Notes: a model not told the origin generated them from the sequence alone. Shown: positions 34,467 to 44,075, counted from the stretch's first letter. The stretch: DNA of 64,000 bases from an uncultured Parabacteroides sp. (GCA_944325345.1 CALUZV010000008.1:78645-142644); one strand, 5' to 3'. Translations and numbers: made by a program.

Positions 34467-35627
34467 ATGCAAAAACAACCTCTTCTTGCAACGCGCGAAC
34501 ACATCGTCTGGCTCGACGTCGTCCGTTTCGTCGCGATGTTCACCGTGGTATGCAGCCACAGTGCCGACCCGTTCAATTTCTATTCCGGCGAGCCACCGGC
34601 CAATCTCGACGACATCAAGTTCTGGGGCTCCATCTTCGCCGCAGCCGTCCGCCCGTGCGTCCCGCTCTTTGTGATGATAACCGGGACATTGCTCCTGCCC
34701 GTGCGGGGCGATACCGGCCGGTTTTACAAGAAGCGCATCTCGCGCGTGCTGTGGCCTTTCTTGATCTGGTCTGTATTTTATTGCGCCTTCCCCTGGCTGA
34801 TGAAGTTGATAGGCTTCGGACCCGACGGCGTCTTGGTATTCTTCCCCTACTTTGGAGAAATTGCCGAGAAGCAAGCGTTTACCGATATCCTGAATTATAT
34901 AGCCACGATACCGTTGTCCTACGCTCCGTATGATGTCCACATGTGGTATATCTACCTCCTCATCGGCCTGTACCTTTATATGCCCATCTTCTCCGCGTGG
35001 GTCGAGAAGGCATCGGAGCGCGCCAAACTCTGGTTCCTTATTGCGTGGGGCGTAACCCTCTTTGTTCCCTACATGCGCGTCTTCATCGGCGAGGAATTGT
35101 GGGGTGCCTGCGCATGGAACGAATTTTATATGCTGTATTACTTTGCGGGCTTCAACGGTTACCTCCTGTTGGGGCACTATCTGAGCCGCATCGACTGGTC
35201 GCTGTCGCGGACACTCGCCATCGGCATCCCGATGTTTGCCGTCGGCTATCTCGTAACCTACCTCGGATTCCGCCACATGACGACGCTGCCCGAATACACC
35301 ACCGCCCAGCTCGAGCTGTTCATCTATTATTGCTCGCCGAACGTGGTGCTGATGACTATCCCCGTCTTCATGCTCTGCAAACACGCCAAAGTCCGTTCCG
35401 CCGGGATAAAGCGGTTGCTTGCCAACCTCACCGTCTGCGGCTTCGGCGTTTATATGATCCATTTCCTCTTCACCGGACCGGCCGTAACGCTGATGCGGAC
35501 GCTCGATGTCCCCCTCGGGTTGCAAATCCCCTGCGCATCCATCATCGCCTTCAGCATATCGTGGATATTAGTCGTTTTGATACGCAAGGCGACGGGGGAG
35601 AAGGCGGCGAGGTATATAGTAGGGTAG
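34467..35627 (+). CDS. Membrane acyltransferase-3 family protein
   Basis: This 386-residue integral membrane protein has about ten predicted helices. It belongs to the acyltransferase-3 (OafA/WecH-like) family that O-acetylates or succinylates surface glycans. The N-terminal helix holds VWLDVVRFVAMF and the catalytic-type His in VCSHSADP. A conserved basic motif follows the third segment (RFYKKRISRVLWPFLIW). It stands alone between cbpA and repeat array 4. The acceptor glycan is unknown. Confidence 0.88.
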   Translation: MQKQPLLATREHIVWLDVVRFVAMFTVVCSHSADPFNFYSGEPPANLDDIKFWGSIFAAAVRPCVPLFVMITGTLLLPVRGDTGRFYKKRISRVLWPFLIWSVFYCAFPWLMKLIGFGPDGVLVFFPYFGEIAEKQAFTDILNYIATIPLSYAPYDVHMWYIYLLIGLYLYMPIFSAWVEKASERAKLWFLIAWGVTLFVPYMRVFIGEELWGACAWNEFYMLYYFAGFNGYLLLGHYLSRIDWSLSRTLAIGIPMFAVGYLVTYLGFRHMTTLPEYTTAQLELFIYYCSPNVVLMTIPVFMLCKHAKVRSAGIKRLLANLTVCGFGVYMIHFLFTGPAVTLMRTLDVPLGLQIPCASIIAFSISWILVVLIRKATGEKAARYIVG

Positions 35628-35634
35628 GAGTCAG

Positions 35635-35689
35635 TATGTTTAGCCTGGCAATTATGTTTAGCCCGGCACTTCAGTGCCGGGCTAAACAT
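35635..35689. repeat. REP-like palindromes, family A (half plus full copy)
   Basis: A half unit (TATGTTTAGCCTGGCAATT) is followed by the full palindrome GCCCGGCACTTCAGTGCCGGGC flanked by ATGTTTA/TAAACAT. It directly abuts tandem array 4. The half-plus-full arrangement is the same as at 18711-18763. Confidence 0.82.
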
Positions 35690-35691
35690 CT

Positions 35692-36080
35692 ATTGTTCAC
35701 GAGCAACGCCTCCCGCCAGGCGTGAGCCCCCCGATTGTTCACGAGCAACGCCTCCCGCCAGGCGTGGGACCTCCAATTGTTTGTGAGCAATGCCTCCCGC
35801 CAGGGGTGCAACCCCCAATTGTTCACGAGCAATGCCTCCCGCCAGGTGTGAAACCCCCGATTGTTCACGAGCAACGCCTCCCGCCAGGGGTGCAACCCCC
35901 GATTGTTCGCGAGCAATGCCTCCCGCCAGGTGTGAAACCCCCGATTGTTCACGAGCAACGCCTCCCGCCAGGGGTGCAACCCCCGATTGTTCGCGAGCAA
36001 TGCCTCCCGCCAGGCGTGAAACCATCTATTGTTCACGAGCAATGCCTCCCGCCGGACGTGCGACCTACCGTTGTTCACCG
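35692..36080. repeat. Tandem array 4, exact 42-bp period (more than 9 copies)
   Basis: The landmark ATTGTTC or its variant starts at 35692, 35734, 35776, 35818, 35860, 35902, 35944, 35986, 36028 and 36070, always 42 apart. Each unit has a CACGAGCAA block, CCTCCCGCCAGG and a GTG/CCCCC block that can form small hairpins. Units alternate between a few variants (GGGGTGCAA, GGTGTGAAA), showing higher-order duplication. Open frames with 14-residue repeats run on both strands for arithmetic reasons. Lies between convergent genes, in a 682-base gap also holding family-A palindromes. Confidence 0.95.
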
Positions 36081-36138
36081 GAAAAATATTTTAGCTGGGA
36101 AATGATGGGGTAAAACCCCAGAAAATAGGAGGTTCGTT

Positions 36139-36303
36139 AATCCCGGCACTGAAGTGCCTGGCTATGCATAACACGGCGATTCATCGCCGTGTTATGCATC
36201 CCAGAACGGTGATTTATCGCCGATTATGTTTAGCCCGGCAATTTATTGCCGGGCTAAACATAAGGTGCATCCTGCAACGGTGATGAAGTGCCGGGCTAAA
36301 CAT
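36139..36303. repeat. REP-like palindrome cluster, family A (about 5 units)
   Basis: Units with different cores follow each other: CCCGGCACTGAAGTGCCTGG, ACGGCGATTCATCGCCGT, a degraded ACGGTGATTTATCGCCG, GCCCGGCAATTTATTGCCGGGC and a half unit GTGCCGGGCTAAACAT. Flanks alternate between TATGCATA and ATGTTTAG. The cluster ends 6 bases before the fhs stop and may serve as its terminator. Confidence 0.85.
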
Positions 36304-36309
36304 GGTGGT

Positions 36310-37977
36310 TTAACTCAACCCTTCCACCTGTCCGTCCACAATATCGATTTTCGAGGCTTGCGGCACTTTGGGCAGGCCGGGCATACGCATGATTTCGCCC
36401 ATGATGACGACAATCATCTCTGCGCCGTTGTTGATGATGATGTCGCGCACCTTCAACTCGAAGTCGCGGACTGCGCCGTAGGCTTTCGGGTCCGAACTGA
36501 AGGAATATTGCGTCTTGGCGATGCAGATGGGATAGTGCGCGATGCCGAGCGAGGCTATCTGCTTCAGCTTCTTTTCCGCTAAGGTCGTGTACGTTACCGA
36601 GGCGGCACCGTAGATGCGTTCCGTAACCTTGCGGATTTTCGTGCGTACGTCGTCGGTATCTTCGTAGGTGAAGCGGAGCGGCTCGGAGGGATGGTTCTCG
36701 ATGGTATCGGCCACGAGGCGTGCCAGTTCGATGCCTCCGTTGCCGCCTTCGGCAAAGACACGGTTCTCGGCAAAACCGACACCCATCGTGCGGCAGTGGT
36801 CGGCGACGAGGGCGATTTCTTCGTCGGTATCCGTATCGAAGCGGTTGAAGGTTACGATGACCTGCTGTCCGAAACCGCGCATATTCTCAATGTGTTTGTC
36901 CAGATTGGCAAAGCCGCGTTTGATTCCCTCGATGTTCGGCAGTTTGATGTCCGACTCGGGGACACCGCCGTGGAGTTTCAGACTCTGCGCCGTCGCCACG
37001 ATGACGGTAACCTTCGGCTGGAGTCCCGCCTTGCGGCATTTGATGTTGAAGAACTTTTCTGCGCCGAGGTCGGCACCGAAACCGGCTTCAGTGATGACGT
37101 AATCGGAATACGTGAGCGCCATCTTCGTCGCGATGATGGAGTTGCAACCGTGGGCGATGTTGGCGAACGGACCGCCGTGGATGAAAGCCGGCGTGTTCTC
37201 AGTCGTCTGCACGAGGTTGGGCAATAAGGCATCTTTCAACAAGACCGTGATGGCACCGGCGACACCCAGATCGTTTACCGTGAACGGCTTATCGTCGTAG
37301 GTGTAGCCCAAGAGGATATTCCCGATGCGACGCTTGAGGTCGTCGAGGTCCGAGGCGAGGCAAAGGATAGCCATGATTTCCGAAGCGGGAGTGATGTCGA
37401 AGCCCGTCTCAGTCGGGATGCCATTGACGGGACCGCCCAGGCCGGAGACGATGTTGCGCAGGCTGCGGTCGTTTACGTCCAGGACGCGTTTCCACTTGAT
37501 TTCCTTCAGACCGAAACAAGTATGGCGATTCTGATAAAGATGGTTGTCGAGCAGCGCGGTAATCATGTTGTGCGCAGAGGTAACGGCGTGGAAATCGCCC
37601 GTGAAGTGGAGGTTGATGTTCTCCATTGGGAGGACTTGTGCGTATCCGCCTCCTGCTGCGCCACCCTTCATGCCGAAACAAGGGCCGAGTGAAGGTTCGC
37701 GAAGGACAGGGACCGCCTGCTTCCCGATTTTGTTCAGACCGAGGGCGAGACCGATGGAGACGGTTGTCTTACCGATGCCCGCCTTGGTGGGCGTAATGGC
37801 AGTAACCAGAATGAGGTTGTGCTGGCGGATGCGCTCCTCGTCGATGAGGTGGAGCGGGACTTTGGCGATGTAGCGGCCGTAGTTGAGGACTTCATCGCGG
37901 GGGATGCCGAGGCTTTCGGCGATGTTTTTGATTTTCTTCAGAGGGGTTTCTCTGGCAATTTCGATGTCAGTTTTCAT
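36310..37977 (-). CDS. fhs: Formate-tetrahydrofolate ligase
   Basis: This 555-residue ATP-dependent enzyme makes 10-formyl-tetrahydrofolate from formate. The P-loop-like [17 protein letters not shown] lies near residues 62-78. Further family motifs are [46 protein letters not shown] and FAEGGNGG. Length is normal. It supplies one-carbon units for purine synthesis and fits the anaerobic lifestyle. folC lies 1.5 kb away on the same strand, with an MFS transporter gene between them. Confidence 0.97.
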   Translation of the reverse strand: MKTDIEIARETPLKKIKNIAESLGIPRDEVLNYGRYIAKVPLHLIDEERIRQHNLILVTAITPTKAGIGKTTVSIGLALGLNKIGKQAVPVLREPSLGPCFGMKGGAAGGGYAQVLPMENINLHFTGDFHAVTSAHNMITALLDNHLYQNRHTCFGLKEIKWKRVLDVNDRSLRNIVSGLGGPVNGIPTETGFDITPASEIMAILCLASDLDDLKRRIGNILLGYTYDDKPFTVNDLGVAGAITVLLKDALLPNLVQTTENTPAFIHGGPFANIAHGCNSIIATKMALTYSDYVITEAGFGADLGAEKFFNIKCRKAGLQPKVTVIVATAQSLKLHGGVPESDIKLPNIEGIKRGFANLDKHIENMRGFGQQVIVTFNRFDTDTDEEIALVADHCRTMGVGFAENRVFAEGGNGGIELARLVADTIENHPSEPLRFTYEDTDDVRTKIRKVTERIYGAASVTYTTLAEKKLKQIASLGIAHYPICIAKTQYSFSSDPKAYGAVRDFELKVRDIIINNGAEMIVVIMGEIMRMPGLPKVPQASKIDIVDGQVEGLS

Positions 37978-37992
37978 GAGATTGTATTTTTT

Positions 37993-38063
37993 GACGCGGA
38001 TGACACGGATGACACGGATAGTTTTGTTTCCCTATAATCCGTGTCATCTGTGTCATCCGCGTC
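37993..38063. repeat. 27-bp inverted repeat between the MFS gene and fhs
   Basis: Arms at 37993-38019 and 38037-38063 (GACGCGGATGACACGGAT type) are complementary with one mismatch and a 17-base loop. Each arm itself contains GGATGACAC as a direct repeat. It may be an intercistronic terminator or attenuator. Confidence 0.8.
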
Positions 38064-38068
38064 TAAAA

Positions 38069-39427
38069 TTATTTCTTAATGTTCGGTAATTCCAATCCGT
38101 AGCCTTTTTTCTTGTCTTCTTTCTTCAGCAAGATAGCGATGAAGAGGGCGAGGATGCCGAAGCCGGTGAAGATAGCCATTGGCAGGGTATAATCGTAGGC
38201 GGGGCCGCCGTTCGTGTTGTCGAGTTTGCAATACGTATCCAAAACCCAGCCGATGAGGGCGGGGACACCCATCAAGCCCCAGTTCTGTACCCAGAATATC
38301 AGGGCGTATGCCGTACCCAACTGTTTCTCCGGAATAATCTTCGGGACAGAAGGCCACATGGCCGAGGGAACCAACGAGAACGCAATACCCAAGACAATCA
38401 TAATCAATGTGGCAAACCACCACTCATTCAGAATAGGCAGCGTGAAGAGGAAATGCACGCCAATCAGCATAATCGCACCGAGCATCATGATGGAAGCACC
38501 CTTGCCCTTGCGGTCGTAGAGATTCCCGAAGAACGGCGTGAGGAATAACGTGCCCAGAGGCAAGAGGCTCGGGATAAAGCCGGCCAGTTCCTCCTCGACA
38601 TGATATTTGTTCACCATCAAGTCTGTTGCATATTTCAAGAAGGGGAATACGGCCGAGTAGAACAAGACGCAGAGGAGGGCGATAAGCCAGAACCCCTTGT
38701 TCGTAATAATCAATTTGATGTCGGAGAAACGGAACGGCTCTTCCTTTTCTTCTTCGACACCCACCATCGAAGCATCCAGCTTCTTATCCATGAACGTATA
38801 GATGAAGAACGAGATGAAACCGATGCAGAGCATGATGAGGCAGAGGAGGACGGGAGCCGAAACACTCTCGAAGTACTTCGCGTAGGGAACCGTGATGGCC
38901 ATCGCAAGCATCGTACCGATACGCGCCGTTGCCATTTCCAATCCCATGGCGAGGGCGAGTTCCTTCCCCTTGAACCATTTCACAATAATCTTCGATACCG
39001 TGATACCCGCAATTTCCACACCGACGCCGAAGATGGCATAGCCCAACGAGGCCAGCGCAACTTGCGCCTTGATGCCGAGGAGCGTGCCTTCCTGTCCGAT
39101 GAGTCCGGCAACGGCAGCATATTTGATGGCGCAACCGATTAACATCAGGAGGCAAGCCCCGAGGCCGGTGAAGCGCACACCCATCTTGTCCAAAATCATT
39201 CCGCCGAATATCAGCATCAGCAGGAAGACGTTGAACCAACCGTAGGCACTGGTGAATAAGCCGAAGTCCGTACTGGTCCAAGCCAGTTCTTCTTCGAGCA
39301 TAGGTTTAAGAGGCGACATTACGTCTGTCAAGAAATAGCCGCAGAGCATCGTGAACGCGACGATGGCGAGGGCTGTCCAGCGAGCGGCTTTCGAGTCGCT
39401 CAGCTTCTTTTGGATTAATTCTGTCAT
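38069..39427 (-). CDS. MFS transporter
   Basis: This 452-residue protein has twelve predicted transmembrane helices and the major-facilitator signature after helix 2 (GGMILDKMGVRFTG, residues about 75-88). A long central loop separates helices 6 and 7 (DKKLDASMVGVEEEKEEPF), and the equivalent loop in the second half is NLYDRKGKGAS. Substrate unknown. It lies between folC and fhs on the same strand; transport of a small carboxylate would fit this context but is only inference. Confidence 0.87.
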   Translation of the reverse strand: MTELIQKKLSDSKAARWTALAIVAFTMLCGYFLTDVMSPLKPMLEEELAWTSTDFGLFTSAYGWFNVFLLMLIFGGMILDKMGVRFTGLGACLLMLIGCAIKYAAVAGLIGQEGTLLGIKAQVALASLGYAIFGVGVEIAGITVSKIIVKWFKGKELALAMGLEMATARIGTMLAMAITVPYAKYFESVSAPVLLCLIMLCIGFISFFIYTFMDKKLDASMVGVEEEKEEPFRFSDIKLIITNKGFWLIALLCVLFYSAVFPFLKYATDLMVNKYHVEEELAGFIPSLLPLGTLFLTPFFGNLYDRKGKGASIMMLGAIMLIGVHFLFTLPILNEWWFATLIMIVLGIAFSLVPSAMWPSVPKIIPEKQLGTAYALIFWVQNWGLMGVPALIGWVLDTYCKLDNTNGGPAYDYTLPMAIFTGFGILALFIAILLKKEDKKKGYGLELPNIKK

Positions 39428-39458
39428 GATTTAAGTTGTTATTGTTTTTGTTATTGAT

Positions 39459-40748
39459 TTATTTGCTTAACGCATCAGCTACAACGAAAGTACTTCCGCC
39501 GATGAATAGCATATCCTCGGGCGAAGCATCAGCCAAAGCAGCTTGTAACGCGGCGCGGACGGTCGGGTAGGAAGTCCCTTGCAATCCGTGAGCCCGCGCT
39601 TTTTCAGCGAATGTCTCGGCAGGCAGGGCGCGCGGAATCGAGGCCTGCGTGAAATAGTAATCCGCCTCCTTGGGCATCAAGGCGAGGACACCGTCGATGT
39701 CTTTATCGTTTACCATGCCGACTATCATGCGCAGGCGGTGATATTTTTTTCGTTCGTTTTTTAATTGTTGGGAGAGGTATTGCCAGCCACCAGTGTTGTG
39801 CCCTGTGTCGCAAACCACGCGCGGAGATTGCTGCAAAGTCTGCCAACGCCCCATCAATCCCGTTAGTTCAACGACACGGGCGAATCCCTCGCGAACATTA
39901 TCATCTTTAATCGTCAGTCCTAATTTGCGTAATTGGAGGACGGCGGTGAGGACAGTAGCTGCGTTGCGCACTTGGACGGCGCCGCCCAATTCGCCCCGAA
40001 TCGTTCCGAAAGATGCTGTTTGGAAGGTCCAAAGACCATCTTTCTCCAAGGTAGAATCCATAATTGGAGAAGTCTGGACGGAGGAGGTGAGAGGCGCATT
40101 CATCTCCGAGGCTTTGCGGGTGAATACGTTGAGGATGGAGCTATCGGTAACGTCGCCGATGACTACCGGCGTTTGCTCCTTGATGATTCCCGCCTTCTCA
40201 GCCGCTATTTTTTCTAAGGTATCGCCGAGGAATTGCGTATGGTCGTAGCTGATATTGGTAATAATGCTTAGAATCGGATGGATAATGTTGGTGCTGTCCA
40301 AACGTCCGCCGAGGCCGGTCTCGATAACGGCTATATCCACTTTCTCGTCGCGGAAATAGGCAAAAGCCATCGTAGAGGTAAGTTCGAAGAAAGAAGGTTG
40401 GAGCGGTTCGAAGTCCGAGCGGTAGCGTTCGACGAAGCGGACAACGTAGTCTTGAGGGATTTTCTGGCCATTGACACGGATGCGCTCCCGGAAATCCACC
40501 AGATGCGGAGAGGTATAAAGTCCTACGCGATAACCCGCTTCCTGAAGAATGGCTGCCAATAAATGGCTGACTGAACCTTTTCCATTTGTCCCCGCAACGT
40601 GTATGGTGCGATAAGCTTGATGTGGGTGCGCCAGCAAGTCGTCGAGGGCAAGGCTGGTGCCCAACCCCGGTTTGTAAGCGGACGCACCGCTATGCTGGAA
40701 CACAGGAATACTCGTATATAAATAATGTAATGTTTCGTCGTATGTCAT
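39459..40748 (-). CDS. folC: Folylpolyglutamate/dihydrofolate synthase
   Basis: This 429-residue Mur-ligase-fold enzyme adds glutamates to folates. Motifs are VAGTNGKGSVSHLLA (ATP P-loop), YTSPHLVDFRERIRVNG, the catalytic loop ELTSTMAF, ETGLGGRLDSTN and ISYDHTQFLGDT, with CDTGHNTGG in the C-terminal domain. The frame is open to 40790, but the ATG at 40748 (MTYDETLHYL) matches the family, and a TATATTTG promoter box lies between the two possible starts. Confidence 0.93.
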   Translation of the reverse strand: MTYDETLHYLYTSIPVFQHSGASAYKPGLGTSLALDDLLAHPHQAYRTIHVAGTNGKGSVSHLLAAILQEAGYRVGLYTSPHLVDFRERIRVNGQKIPQDYVVRFVERYRSDFEPLQPSFFELTSTMAFAYFRDEKVDIAVIETGLGGRLDSTNIIHPILSIITNISYDHTQFLGDTLEKIAAEKAGIIKEQTPVVIGDVTDSSILNVFTRKASEMNAPLTSSVQTSPIMDSTLEKDGLWTFQTASFGTIRGELGGAVQVRNAATVLTAVLQLRKLGLTIKDDNVREGFARVVELTGLMGRWQTLQQSPRVVCDTGHNTGGWQYLSQQLKNERKKYHRLRMIVGMVNDKDIDGVLALMPKEADYYFTQASIPRALPAETFAEKARAHGLQGTSYPTVRAALQAALADASPEDMLFIGGSTFVVADALSK

Positions 40749-40770
40749 CTTTTGGATAATTAAGCGGGAA

Positions 40771-40808
40771 CAAATATAGGGAAATTTCATTTAAAAGTGC
40801 TACTTTTG
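40771..40808. promoter_or_regulatory. Divergent promoter boxes: folC (-) and coiled-coil gene (+)
   Basis: TATATTTG on the minus strand at 40778-40771 serves folC. TACTTTTG on the plus strand at 40801-40808 serves the gene at 40840. Neither has a clear -33 TTTG. The minus box settles the folC start at 40748. Confidence 0.6.
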
Positions 40809-40839
40809 CTGCCGCTAAAAGAAGACAAACGGTTTTTAT

Positions 40840-41742
40840 ATGGATAACATTGAAAAGAAAGAGGCGAAGGAAATTAATAAAATGTCCTTCTTGATAGTTG
40901 CGTTGATAGTCTTAGTCTTGGTCATTGCCGGAGCTGCTTATTATATTTTCCATCAACATAAGCAGATGGAAGCTATGACGGAAACCTTTGATTTGGAAAA
41001 GGAAATGCTGGCGGACGACTTCAACGAGTTGTCTTTGCAATACGAAGGATACAAGTTCAGTGTCAGCAACGATTCCCTGGTCGCCCTCTTATCGACCGAA
41101 CAAGCCAAAGTGCAACGCCTGATGGAAGAACTCCGTACGGTGAAATCTACCAACACGAAGGAAATCGCCCGCCTCAAAAAGGAATTGGCCACAATGCGCA
41201 AAATCATGCGGAACTATGTTGTCCAAATCGATTCCCTGAACCGCGCCAACGAACAACTGACGGCAGAGAAGAATGAGGCCGTAAAGAAATACCAGCAAGC
41301 TACAAACACCGCCGTCTCTTTGCGGAAGGAAAAAGAAAAGCTGACCGAACGCGTAACGCTGGCCAGCCGTCTCGATGCAACGGGCATCACCGTAACTCCT
41401 GTCAATTCGCGCGGAAAGAAAACGAACCGTATCAAGCGGATGCAGCAATTCGTCATCGATTTCAAAATATCCAAGAATATCACAGCGCCGGTCGGAGAGA
41501 AAGAAATCTACCTCCGCATCATGAAACCCAACGATGATGTCTTAGTCAAGAGCCGTGCCAACGTCTTCCCCTTCGAAGGCAAAGAAATCTCTTATTCCAT
41601 CAAGAAACTGATAGAATACGAAGGCGAAGAAATCCCCGTAACCGTCTATTGGGACATCGAAGAATATCTCTCCGAAGGCACCTACCGTGTAGATATCTTT
41701 GCCGATGGGAATTTGATTGGGCAGAAGAGGTTTGAGTTGTAA
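40840..41742 (+). CDS. Membrane-anchored coiled-coil protein of unknown function
   Basis: This 300-residue protein has a short acidic/basic cytoplasmic N-terminus and one transmembrane helix (about residues 15-37). A long coiled coil follows (about 40-170, e.g. LRTVKSTNTKEIARLKKELATMRK), then a C-terminal beta-rich domain (about 180-300) ending in DIFADGNLIGQKRFEL. The architecture suggests a periplasmic sensor or scaffold spaced from the membrane by a stalk. Similar proteins are common in Bacteroidales, but I do not recognise a named family. The flippase gene follows after 33 bases. Confidence 0.78.
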   Translation: MDNIEKKEAKEINKMSFLIVALIVLVLVIAGAAYYIFHQHKQMEAMTETFDLEKEMLADDFNELSLQYEGYKFSVSNDSLVALLSTEQAKVQRLMEELRTVKSTNTKEIARLKKELATMRKIMRNYVVQIDSLNRANEQLTAEKNEAVKKYQQATNTAVSLRKEKEKLTERVTLASRLDATGITVTPVNSRGKKTNRIKRMQQFVIDFKISKNITAPVGEKEIYLRIMKPNDDVLVKSRANVFPFEGKEISYSIKKLIEYEGEEIPVTVYWDIEEYLSEGTYRVDIFADGNLIGQKRFEL

Positions 41743-41775
41743 ATGGGGAAAAGTTTAATCGTTGCTCTTACATAG

Positions 41776-43320
41776 GTGCCTGTTTCTGTCGAAAATAATA
41801 AACGTATTGCAAAAAACACGATATTTCTGTATGTTCGTATGCTTTTGCTTATGCTCGTGTCGTTATATACGTCTCGAGTTATATTAAAAGCATTAGGGGT
41901 TGAGGATTTCGGTATTTATAATGTAGTCGGAGGTGTCGTTACTTTATTAGGATTTTTGAATGGCTCTTTGAGTGGGGCAACTTCTCGTTTCATAACCTTT
42001 GAGTTAGGTTGCGGGACAGTTGAAAGTCTTCGTAAGGTCTTTCGCTGTGCTGTCAGTATCCATTATTTGTTGGCTTTGTTCATCCTTATCGTGGCAGAAA
42101 CGGTAGGTTTGTGGTTCGTCTTGGAGAAAATGGTTATTCCTGCCGAGCGGATGACAGCGGCGTTGTGGGTTTACCAATGTTCGATAATAACCGTTCTAGT
42201 TTTTATCATCAGTGCTCCATATAATGCTTTGATCGTCGCCCATGAGCGGATGGGAGCGTTTGCTTATATCTCTATTTTTGAGGTTGTTGCTAAATTACTG
42301 GTTGTTCTACTCCTTACGTGGGTGAATTCGTTTGATAGACTGATATTATATGCCGTTTTGCTTGTCGTTGTCCAATTGTTTATCCGGTTCATTTATACAT
42401 TTTATTGTTCCCGTCATTTCCCTGAAACCAGTGCCCGTTTCCTATGGAATAGAGACTTGTCTAGACGAATGTTTGCTTATACAGCTTGGACGCTGAATGG
42501 TAATTTAGCTATTGCCGGATATACGCAAGGACTGAATATTCTATTAAATATGTTTTTCGGCCCATCGGTTAATGCAGCAAGAGGAATTGCGGTTCAAGTA
42601 CAAACTGCCGTCAATCAGTTCTTCTCCAGTTTCCTGACGGCAGTGCGTCCCCAGATCATAAAATCATACGCCCAGAATGATTTGGCTTATATGCATACCT
42701 TGGTTTTGCATAGCTCGCGGTTTTCGTTCTATCTGATGCTCTTGGTCAGTATGCCTATTTTGATAAATACCGAGTATATTTTATCTTTTTGGTTAGGCCA
42801 AGTTCCTGCCCACTCCGTAGCTTTCACACGTTTGATGTTGTTGGTTTGCATGAATTATTCGTTGAGCTATCCTACGATTATGGCGATTCATGCGACAGGA
42901 GATATTAAGAAGTTCCAGATAGTCGAAGGTTCTCTGCTCTTGACCGTTGTCCCGATTGCCTATGTGTTGCTGAAATTCTTTGCGATTTCTTCGGAGATGG
43001 TGTTTGTAGTTTATCTGATTATCGAAACTTTCGTCCAGTTTGTCCGTGTTTGGATAGTCTATCCTCGTATCCGTTTGTCGCGGAAGTTGTATTTCACGGA
43101 AGTCCTATGGCCTATCTTCCGGTTAGTTCTCGTTTTATTGGCTACCGGGTATGGGATTATGTTTTATCGCGTGGATTCTTTTTCATCCTTAGTCGTAAGC
43201 GTGTGTCTTTGCCTGCTTAGTTCTGTTGTTGCCATAGGACTTGTAGGGTTAAGAAAGAATGAACGTGCATTCATCCTTTCTAAATTGAAAACTTCCCGTG
43301 TTTCCTCTAAGAAGCCATAA
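41776..43320 (+). CDS. Wzx/MATE-like polysaccharide flippase
   Basis: This 514-residue protein with 12-14 predicted helices is of the MVF/oligosaccharide-flippase fold. Segments VSLYTSRVILKALGVEDFGIYNVVGG and GATSRFITFELG are typical of Bacteroidetes Wzx-type exporters that flip lipid-linked glycans. The start is GTG at 41776: there is no ATG before residue 22 and the N-terminal helix would be lost otherwise. DNA is more AT-rich than its neighbours and no glycosyltransferases surround it, so it is an isolated and possibly transferred gene. Its 3' end overlaps the convergent HAD gene by 14 bases. Confidence 0.85.
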   Translation: MPVSVENNKRIAKNTIFLYVRMLLLMLVSLYTSRVILKALGVEDFGIYNVVGGVVTLLGFLNGSLSGATSRFITFELGCGTVESLRKVFRCAVSIHYLLALFILIVAETVGLWFVLEKMVIPAERMTAALWVYQCSIITVLVFIISAPYNALIVAHERMGAFAYISIFEVVAKLLVVLLLTWVNSFDRLILYAVLLVVVQLFIRFIYTFYCSRHFPETSARFLWNRDLSRRMFAYTAWTLNGNLAIAGYTQGLNILLNMFFGPSVNAARGIAVQVQTAVNQFFSSFLTAVRPQIIKSYAQNDLAYMHTLVLHSSRFSFYLMLLVSMPILINTEYILSFWLGQVPAHSVAFTRLMLLVCMNYSLSYPTIMAIHATGDIKKFQIVEGSLLLTVVPIAYVLLKFFAISSEMVFVVYLIIETFVQFVRVWIVYPRIRLSRKLYFTEVLWPIFRLVLVLLATGYGIMFYRVDSFSSLVVSVCLCLLSSVVAIGLVGLRKNERAFILSKLKTSRVSSKKP

Positions 43321-44035
43321 TAATCTCTTCTATATTTTGGGCTAATACTCCCATTGAGGGGAACAATAGGTTCGCCCCTGCCTCCCTCAGCACCCGGTCG
43401 GCCAGCGGCCCCGTATTCACGCCGATGGTAAATATCCCGGCGGCTACGCCAGCCTGTACCCCCAGCGGCGCGTTCTCCACAACGATGGCTTCGTTGGCTT
43501 CGACGCCGGCTTTTTGCAGCCCGATGAGGTAGGGCTCGGGATGGGGCTTGCCGTATTTGACGTCGAAGGCGGTAACCATCTTTTCGCGCTCGAAGATACC
43601 GGGATACGTGTGCTCCAGCTTGTCGATGAGGCTGCGTTGACCCGAGCCGGTTACGACGATGCGCTGCAAACCAGCGGCTTTGACCTTCGCCAAGACTTCG
43701 GCGGCTCCGGGCATAGCTTCCCCGTCGTTGTAGGCGCGGAAAAGGGCGGATTTTTCTTCGTACAGGCGATGGATTTCTTCCTCGGTCGCGTTTCGTCCGA
43801 ACGTCTTTTGGTAGAGGATGTCGAGCGTGCTGGCTCCTGTCCGTCCTTCATAGAGGTAGAAGTCTGATTCTTCGGCTTTCAGGTGGTATTTATCGGCAAC
43901 CTCCTTCCAAGCGCGGGCATGGAAGCGCATCGAGTCGTAGAGCACGCCGTCCATATCGAAAAGTACGGCTTTCGGTCGGAAAATACGCTGGTTTGTCTTC
44001 GCCAAATAGGTCTTTATTGCTTCGTCAATCTTCAT
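43307..44035 (-). CDS. HAD-IA phosphatase/phosphoglucomutase-like protein
   Basis: This 242-residue protein has motif I FDMDGVLYDS, motif II VVTGSGQRSL, Lys in FDVKYGKPHPEPY and motif IV VVENAPLGVQAG. The helical cap is typical of the beta-phosphoglucomutase group. The start at 44035 (MKIDEAIKTYL) is preferred because a TACCTTTG box lies at 44057-44064, overlapping the longer open frame. Likely substrates are sugar phosphates. The C-terminus overlaps the end of the flippase gene on the other strand. Confidence 0.88.
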   Translation of the reverse strand: MKIDEAIKTYLAKTNQRIFRPKAVLFDMDGVLYDSMRFHARAWKEVADKYHLKAEESDFYLYEGRTGASTLDILYQKTFGRNATEEEIHRLYEEKSALFRAYNDGEAMPGAAEVLAKVKAAGLQRIVVTGSGQRSLIDKLEHTYPGIFEREKMVTAFDVKYGKPHPEPYLIGLQKAGVEANEAIVVENAPLGVQAGVAAGIFTIGVNTGPLADRVLREAGANLLFPSMGVLAQNIEEIIMAS

Positions 44036-44056
44036 GTCGCTTCGTTTTTTCGGCCG

Positions 44057-44064
44057 CAAAGGTA
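44057..44064 (-). promoter_or_regulatory. -7 box TACCTTTG of the HAD-IA gene
   Basis: An exact TAnnTTTG match on the minus strand, 22 bases upstream of the ATG at 44035. Confidence 0.6.
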
Positions 44065-44075
44065 CGAAAAAGGAA

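Noticed and set aside
35692..36080. CRISPR array
   Set aside because: Units are contiguous 42-bp repeats without unique spacers, and there are no cas genes in the window. The same holds for the other seven arrays.
35671..36105. Repeat-containing open frames on both strands (14-residue repeats such as VNNRGLHPWREALL)
   Set aside because: They arise because the 42-bp period is a multiple of three; there is no start context, no signal and equal openness on both strands.
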